This document shows positions 58,101 to 64,000 of a stretch of 64,000 bases of DNA, in pieces. This DNA comes from Balanoglossus misakiensis (Eukaryota > Hemichordata). Position 1 is the stretch's first letter; every line of letters begins with the position of its first letter. The position numbers and the translations under genes are program-made. The stretch is taken from the NCBI GenBank assembly GCA_040954595.2, contig CM082591.2, positions 4,216,001-4,280,000 on the forward strand, written 5' to 3'. The notes below the pieces were generated by a model. The model did not search any database. It saw only the letters and a list, made by a program, of their open reading frames with translations, and was not told the origin of the DNA.

Positions 58101-59955
58101 CTGGCTGTATTGACAGCCTACAAAGGTCTCATGTTGATATTCGGATCATTTCTGTCCTGGCAAACCAGGTGAGAATGGCGTGAAGTAAGGCTGCATTCAC
58201 AAACACCTCTGGAGGGGGGGGCAGGAGAATTGAGGGGGGGGATTTGAAAAAATTGAGGGTATGTAAGGGGGGGATTTGAAATAATTTAGGGACTGAAAGG
58301 GGGGGACTTGAAAACTTTAACGACTAAATATTTATTTTGAGTCCACAAAAATGCAGTTTCGCGCCCTATATTTGACAAAATTTTCTAATGTGGGAGGGGG
58401 ACACCCCCTCCCACACCCACCCCCTCCATTCATCAACACCTGTCAATCATTGACTGGTTTATCTAGTGTCCCAGGTCAGGGGACTTGCCCCACCCCATGA
58501 TAACTTTGAGCGGCGACGGTTAAATTTGTCCTCCCCAACATACCGGTAGTTGAGTTAATTTGCTTTTGCCGGGTTCATTAAAATGCAGCTTTGAGCTCTG
58601 TATTTTAGAAAATGTTCTTACGTGGGAGGGGGACACCCCCTTCAATTCTCAGTTTACAATGTCTCCCAACACAGAATACAAATATATGTACTTAAAAAAT
58701 AAAAACAATGTTCAGTTTTAATACCCACTGATGAGGGGAAACATCAGTTTCAAATTCTTTTCATGGGAGCGCTGTTTTTCTTTTTACAAGATAGATAGGT
58801 GATGTGTTTTGCTCTGTGAAAGAAAATGGGGGGGGGGGAGATTTCAAATTTTTGGCAGTTCGGAAGGGGGGATTTGAAAATATTGGCAGTTCGGAAGGGG
58901 GGCATGTGAAAATTAGCGGTAAAAAAAATTGAATTCTCCCGCCCCCCCCTCCAGAGGTGTTTGTGAATGCAGCCTAAAGTTCTTAGAGAATCGTCGGGTA
59001 CGAGTTCATGAACTGTGTTGTGTGTACATACAACCGCATGATGTGTCCACGTGCACGAGGCGTGATGGCATGAAATAAGCCCGCTACATAGTGTACGTTT
59101 TCCACGACTATACATTCATCAAATCCATCCAACTATTTTCAGGAACATCAGCGTGGAAGGCTTGAATGACAGCAAGCAGATAGCACTGTCCATCTACAAC
59201 GTGGTCATATGCTGCGTCATAACCTTGCCGCTGTCGCTGCTGATCAAATCTGACCTCGGTATATCTTATGCCATGACTGGCGGTTTCATCCTCTTTTCTA
59301 CAGTGGTCACTTTGTGTATGTTATTCGTCCCAAAGGTGAGTGCATCTATGGCATAGTATTATACACATACAGTGCAGTTTCACTGTTGACAGTAGACTAA
59401 TTGTCAGCAATAGCATTGTTGATTATACGTACAAGTAAAGGCAAGGATGCCAAGCTGAAACACCATGTTTTAAGGAGGACACTAAACTATTGTTGATACA
59501 CAGAATAAATATACTGAAAATATTACCTCAAGATGTCACCGATTATTTATTCATTTCGTAATGGTGCAGATATTAAAAATTAATAATGTGAAAAAACATT
59601 TTCTTGGCAAGATCATTTCAATGGGCACAGGTGCATGCTGCATCATGTCCACCGGCTTTGCACGTTTGCTTCCAGGCGGCAATATTAGTATTTTTCGTTT
59701 ATTATTTATCTTCCTCAAATATGCACATCCAATCAATAGTGTATACAAACCCCTCAGAAAATACACAACCTAATTTACTTATAAAACTAAAATCACGAAT
59801 GTCTGCTCCCACAGATAAGTGCCGTTTTTCGGAAGACGAATACCATAGCGACTGAGGAAACCCAACATAACTTCAAGTTCAACACAACTACAAACGCAGC
59901 ATCGACTACAAATGAACCATCGGCAACAAAGAGCACTATGATATCGCATCACTAA
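50646..59955 (+). CDS. GABA-B-like metabotropic (class C) receptor, 15 exons
   Basis: Plasma-membrane class C GPCR. Exons: 50646-50924, 51199-51336, 52134-52304, 52623-52724, 53039-53104, 54603-54794, 55065-55295, 56089-56149, 56530-56616, 56782-56938, 57117-57249, 57488-57721, 58023-58168, 59143-59335, 59815-59955. All phases close, giving 776 residues. A signal peptide occupies about 1-40 (a second Met at 13). The Venus-flytrap domain spans about 43-440, with QFGWYRVATL and YESTARQIFCQAYK aligning to GABBR1. Seven helices run about 467-488, 506-526, 540-567, 579-603, 625-660, 675-699 and 706-730. TM3 carries the family hallmark LAFGSMFAKTWRVY. The 46-residue tail (Thr/Asn/Ser-rich) lacks the coiled coil used for GABBR1/2 pairing. 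The ligand Tyr (VNVY) and a Ser pair (ATSS) are kept, but the GABA-carboxylate Glu of GABBR1 appears replaced (QSPAANAYDSTW). Ligand and partner are unknown; intron 1 is GC-AG. Confidence 0.93.
52055..52125 (+). repeat. (TGTC)n microsatellite abutting a splice acceptor
   Basis: About 17.75 perfect copies of a CT-rich tetranucleotide end only eight bases before the acceptor AG of receptor exon 3, so the microsatellite supplies its polypyrimidine tract. Confidence 0.95.
52779..52983. repeat. Compound tetranucleotide repeats in a receptor intron
   Basis: Successive GGAT, ATAG/ACAG and CCTC/CCGT-type tetranucleotide runs fill most of the intron between receptor exons 4 and 5. Confidence 0.8.
53105..54602 (+). 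other. Receptor intron 5, no further gene seen
   Basis: It contains a 96-codon open frame (53415-53705) without recognised motifs, and otherwise unremarkable intronic DNA. Confidence 0.5.
54884..54919. repeat. T-run followed by G-run
   Basis: A long T homopolymer runs straight into about eleven G in the intron after receptor exon 6. The lengths are prone to sequencing and assembly error. Confidence 0.8.
58188..58975. mobile_element. MITE-like element with terminal inverted repeats
   Basis: About 788 bp in receptor intron 13. The ends are near-perfect inverted copies, AGGCTGCATTCACAAACACC then TCTGGAGGGGGGGGC, about 35 bp long, and flanked by TA on each side. The interior is G-rich, with direct subrepeats around GTGGGAGGGGGACACCCC (about 58391 and 58622) and GGGGGGATTTGAAA motifs, and has no transposase frame. 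It is non-autonomous; the family is unidentified. Confidence 0.8.
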
Positions 59956-61167
59956 CAAGACGTAGGCTACAGTCACTAACAAAAATTGCCCAGTCATCTG
60001 TTCGTCTTATGATGGCGCCAACTCGCAAGACCAGCCAAAACAGCGTCCATACACTTTGTAGTCTAGCACCTAGCCGTATTTTCCCAGCTTTGCTTCTTAA
60101 ACTACGTCTAGGGTCATGCCTACCACTGACCTAGCCTGATACCCCTTGCTGGGAATTGTGATGTAACTATAGCATCCCCTTGAAGTCACTCACAGACTTT
60201 GTTTTTCCAATGATTGGGCCACGGATATACATATGTGTAGTGAAGGATATGTAACATTTTAAATTCAAATTAGCCCTGCCTTCACTATAATCTTACACCC
60301 AATTACCATTGTTCAGTTTATGTCATACAACAGCCATTTTTCACTGAGATATTTTTCATTGTCAACATACTAGTATGTTAGTGAGTTTAATATTTGATGA
60401 TTCTAACTTCACAAAGATTGACATTTGTCCATACCAAGACTTTTTGTGAGCACTTCGTTCTGTTGATCGCCTCCTTGAATGTTTTGCGAATGTATTCAGT
60501 TTTTTTTTATCCGGTATTTCTTGTGGTTTGCTCCTTACAGCATGCCAATTGCCTGTATTTTGCCTGCATCTCAATATCACGTGTAACGATCAGATGTTGC
60601 TGGCAAAAGATTTCAACCCCGGAATCAAATTACATTTTCTTCACTGTAACATTGGTGACTGTAGATGTGTCAGATGTATTGATTGAGCGAAATACTGCCT
60701 GTGAGTTTTATTTTCATGTTGGTTGGAAGAAGTTGAAAAAGTCATTGATATACCGAATCCGCGAACAAATCTAGAGCAAAATAGCCCAAAGTTACTGCTA
60801 ATTGAGCTCCACGTTAACAACGGGAAGTCGAGTGTCGAATTGTTAAACTCGCAACCACACACCGTCTGTGAGATTAGTCGGTAGTCCTCACTCTCCAGGC
60901 AATTCGTATCACCTTGAATGTTTAATTGGACAGAACGCTGTTCGCGGAACACCTGACTGTTTAAACGGCCTTCGAACTAAATCTGACTCCGAGCCTTAAT
61001 CCTGTATTTGACTCGCGTAAAAAATAGACTTTCTTGCTAAATGTCACTGACGTAGATCTGTGAGTTATTACCACAAGATGCAGCTAACGGAGATCTAACA
61101 TTGACTATAATTCAAAAACAATATTTTCATGTTTCCAGTGTCAGTAGCAGATGGAGCTCAACCAGTG

Positions 61168-61173
61168 AATAAA
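61168..61173 (+). terminator. Candidate poly(A) signal of the GABA-B-like gene
   Basis: AATAAA lies 1.2 kb downstream of the receptor stop codon and just before the opposing signal of the convergent gene. Earlier, weaker signals cannot be excluded. Confidence 0.4.
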
Positions 61174-61203
61174 TTACAAAACGACAGATTTTTGTGTGAT
61201 TGG

Positions 61204-61209
61204 TTTATT
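61204..61209 (-). terminator. Candidate poly(A) signal of the dehydrogenase gene
   Basis: AATAAA on the minus strand lies 223 nt downstream of the dehydrogenase stop codon. Confidence 0.5.
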
Positions 61210-61431
61210 TGTTAACAGCCTCTTCCCCAGTACTTTGGTCAGTCTGGTCAAACAAACATATTTGTGTTAATTGGAAGAATATTCTAGATAGAAAATGTTC
61301 CCTCTTGATCGGGGATTGATTGAGACAGGTCTACGGTGAATTGCATCCCTACTCTGTCAACAGATGTATGGATCTGTGAAATTATTGTCTGTTTTTGCTG
61401 TTTGACTGTCTCAACAACAGACACGCCAACT

Positions 61432-63906
61432 TCACGACTGCGACACCAACGACACCCTGCAGAACTTCTGCGTCGCACTTTCCCGAACAGCGCCGTCAAT
61501 GTCTGTCAGGGGAAACGGATCACTGACGAGAGTTTCATACGGGTACTTCTGAGCAGTGTCCGAGATGAAGGCCACGGCTCTCTCCAGGTGCCAAGGCGCG
61601 TAGTTATGTAACCCTGCGAAAAAAGCAAATATGCCCTTTACATAACACGTACCGTACCGCGATATCATCAACTTGTACATTGTATGCGTGAGTAAAGTAC
61701 AGTCTGGCTAGACTCTATGACTGAAGTCCACACTCGTCGATCATGGTGACTCGGCCATTTTGCTGACTGTTTGATTGTGCATGGGTTATGAAAAATGGCT
61801 TATCCCACAAAAGTCAAAGTTTGGGGACAATGTACCTTATACACATGAGGATCAATGTCATCAGAGACTACAACGTATTGCAATCATTAGTAACATACTG
61901 ATAATTTGCTCCGGAGAATTATAATCAATTTGTCCCAAAATGGAAGACTTTTCTTTATTAGTAATGGTGATTTTGTACAGACCACTCCCAACTACGAAAG
62001 CACCTTCTAAAAACACACCTTTTATGGTGAGGCATTTTCGGATGATCTGGTTTCCTGTTATATCCAGATGTGACTGTGGATGCACCATACCGACGAAAAC
62101 ATAGGTGCCGCCAATCTTCAACAAGTCAATGCCATCGTTAACGACCACTGCAGCCCCACACACCTACAAGGCATGTATAACAGTGAGCAATAGACCATTT
62201 TCCGAACTCCACGAAGTCCCGCGAGATCTCGCATGGCTACGCACTTTACATGGAAGGACATTCTCATGTGACATAGGCATACAACACATTGTGTTAAACG
62301 GCACAAAAGTATACAATTGTTCTTAAAATCTGCTGGCAACCCATTGCTACATCATAAACCATGTCTTCCAATGAACGGAAACTCATCTATAGTCTCCTAT
62401 CGTAATACACACCTCTATTACAACATCGAATTCGGAAGATTTGGGAACGTCTGGAGAATCTGTTGATTCAAAAAGAATGATTTGCCCTTCAGCGAGAGTT
62501 CTATACGCTAGCTACAATGATAAAATTTTTGACGGGGAAGTCACAAAAAATACATGTAAAATTGTCATCCTTTCACTGAAACTCTTACTACAGTAAATTG
62601 TCGACCTTTTCACCCACAGTGCAATTATTATAATGTGATTTGGCCCCCTAGCACGAAGTAAAACCCTATTCAAGGAAGTCCCATACCTTTATCATATGGA
62701 ATAGCACCGAAGTTTTTGGCTTTAGCAAGTCTGTCCTTGTTGATGTCTGTGCAGTAAACCTTTGCGCAACCGGCTTCGTTCAGTAAGGCACATCCGTACA
62801 GACCAAGCATTCCTGCTCCCTGAAAGACAATTTGGCATTTTGTTTTCTTAATATTTTCTTTTTTAACCCTCATCTTCAAGACGTCTACAGAAAACTAGAC
62901 ACATAAGGAAATGACCTATTTGTTCACACACAGCACCGGCCAGCGGTAGAATTGGAGCAGGGAACCAGACTGGCGACATGTGGTTCCTCCCTTCTCCGCC
63001 ACTTGTTTTCCATGTTTTGCACACGACACCATCACTATTGCGAGAACGGTAAATTGAAATGATTTTGGAAGGGCGCGCGCGGGCGGACGGAGTATGATTC
63101 ACCGGGTTAATGAACGGATGGAAGCCGAGGTCGTTTCTTTTCAATCCACCCACCTGTATCAGAACCACTTTCCCTTTCCAGTCATCGATGCAGTCACGTG
63201 CGTTGACCATGGTGCCCAGGGCGCAATTGACGGGCACCGCCATCTTGTCGGTGACGTTGTCCGGAACCTTGACGATCGCAGTGCCGGATTCGATGATGAT
63301 GTGGGAGGCATAGCAACCATTCAGTGGGCACTCTGCACTGAGTGGGCGAAATCCGTGCTTTATATAAGAAAACCCACAGGTGCGTAATACAGTGATTATT
63401 ATGAAAATCAATAGATTATTCGCAGTTGGCGGTCAAGTACTCGAGGATTTTGTCGCCGATCTCCTAGTTACAATCCTTCGATTAGATTAGAGTAAATGGT
63501 AGATAAATTGAAATTCACAAATTGCCATATGATGCACGATCATAAAAAATACACTTAATATGAACTTCCATTTCTTAAACAAGCCAAAAATCAACCATCT
63601 TGAAGTTGTGTCGACCATATTTTCATTACTCACCTAGGTAGCAAAAACTTATTTAAGATAGCGAGAATTGCTCCAAGTACGAAATGAACAATACACATAC
63701 ACATGGACACATGTAGAACCGAAACTTTTCCTGTACGTACACCTACTTTGAAGAGTTTTCGACATTTCTGTGGAATACCGCCTCTGCATATATCACACAC
63801 CATGCAAGAATTCATAATGCTAAAGGTAACTCTATCTCCGGGTTTCAAATCCACGTCTTCTCTCTTGTGAGCCACAACCTCGCCGACCGCCTCATGACCA
63901 AGAATG
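61432..63906 (-). CDS. Zinc-type MDR alcohol dehydrogenase, phosphonate-associated family (5' partial)
   Basis: NAD(P)-dependent medium-chain dehydrogenase. Exons in transcript order: 63906-63747, 63357-63154, 62819-62687, 62507-62413, 62163-62019, 61613-61432. About 306 residues are seen; the first acceptor (TTCGCAG at 63907) shows that upstream exon(s) lie beyond the window. The N-terminal GroES-like part has GHEAVGEVV and a structural-zinc C-x2-C-x2-C-x7-C cluster in NSCMVCDICRGGIPQKC. The Rossmann fold has GAGMLGLYGCALLNEAG with an acidic TDIN strand end. The C-terminal part reads GLHNYAPWHLERAVAFI. SIMxSC..CRxGxPQKC and xHNYAPxHL are typical of the bacterial family named for phosphonate catabolism (HpnZ-type, TIGR03366). 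Substrate is unknown; threonine- or sorbitol-type MDR enzymes are the alternatives. Exon 4 of those listed uses the second of two AGs 4 nt apart, because the first would give an in-frame stop. Confidence 0.88.
62180..62240 (-). repeat. Copy of the TCTCGCG...CGGAAAATGG dispersed repeat
   Basis: The minus strand reads GCCATGCGAGATCTCGCG and then TGGAGTTCGGAAAATGG, matching about 41 of 50 positions with the plus strand near 8108-8160. It lies in an intron of the dehydrogenase gene in the sense orientation. It contains the 12-bp palindrome GCGAGATCTCGC (62221-62232). Confidence 0.6.
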
Positions 63907-64000
63907 CTGCGAATACACGAACGACAAATTTTCCCGCGGTTATTCTCGACGTTCCCGAGAGCAGATGTCAGCAACCGATACAAATTGAGCCAAATTACAA

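Larger units (their letters stand above)
59956..61431. other. Convergent 3' region between the receptor and dehydrogenase
   Basis: It holds both 3'UTRs and no further coding sequence that I recognise. A plus-strand AATAAA lies at 61168-61173 for the receptor and a minus-strand AATAAA at 61204-61209 for the dehydrogenase. Confidence 0.5.

Overview
This is intron-rich animal nuclear DNA. Every recognisable protein is split into short exons with GT-AG (once GC-AG) junctions, genes are kilobases apart, and the window has a eukaryotic tRNA gene, AATAAA signals, microsatellites and small inverted-repeat elements. The gene set (troponins, RUVBL2, a GABA-B-type receptor, an MDR dehydrogenase) points to a marine invertebrate. 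An invertebrate deuterostome such as a hemichordate, echinoderm or amphioxus fits best, but the sequence alone does not settle the phylum. I reconstructed gene models by hand from open frames, splice sites and phase continuity. All phases close in the TnT-like, RUVBL2 and GABA-B-like genes.

Layout. 1-4.1 kb: probable 3' end of an upstream gene (weak), then the candidate promoter and 5'UTR exon of the first gene. 4.2-9.5 kb (+): a 12-exon troponin T-like gene (391 codons) carrying a tRNA-Ile(AAU) gene antisense in one intron. 9.5-13.5 kb: convergent intergenic DNA. 13.5-25.3 kb (-): a 12-exon troponin I gene with a long charged N-terminal extension; its upstream non-coding exons may lie at about 28.2 and/or 38.1 kb. 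25-43 kb: an intron/intergenic stretch without recognisable coding sequence but with dispersed repeats. 43.4-48.5 kb (-): RUVBL2 (reptin), 13 exons, 464 codons, with an exact 154-bp tandem duplication over the end of exon 4. 50.6-60.0 kb (+): a 15-exon GABA-B-like class C GPCR (776 codons). 61.4-63.9 kb (-): the 3' six exons of a zinc-type MDR alcohol dehydrogenase resembling the bacterial phosphonate-catabolism-associated family; its 5' end lies beyond the window.

How genes relate. Troponin T and troponin I are subunits of one thin-filament regulatory complex and sit tail to tail about 4 kb apart. Their first coding exons share an R/E-rich motif and the same splice phase, suggesting common ancestry. 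RUVBL2 and the receptor are head to head about 2.2 kb apart. The receptor and dehydrogenase are tail to tail, with candidate poly(A) signals only about 30 bp apart.

Most noteworthy: the linked troponin pair with homologous first exons, the phosphonate-type dehydrogenase in an animal, the duplicated splice donor in RUVBL2, and a dispersed motif built around TCTCGCG and CGGAAAATGG.
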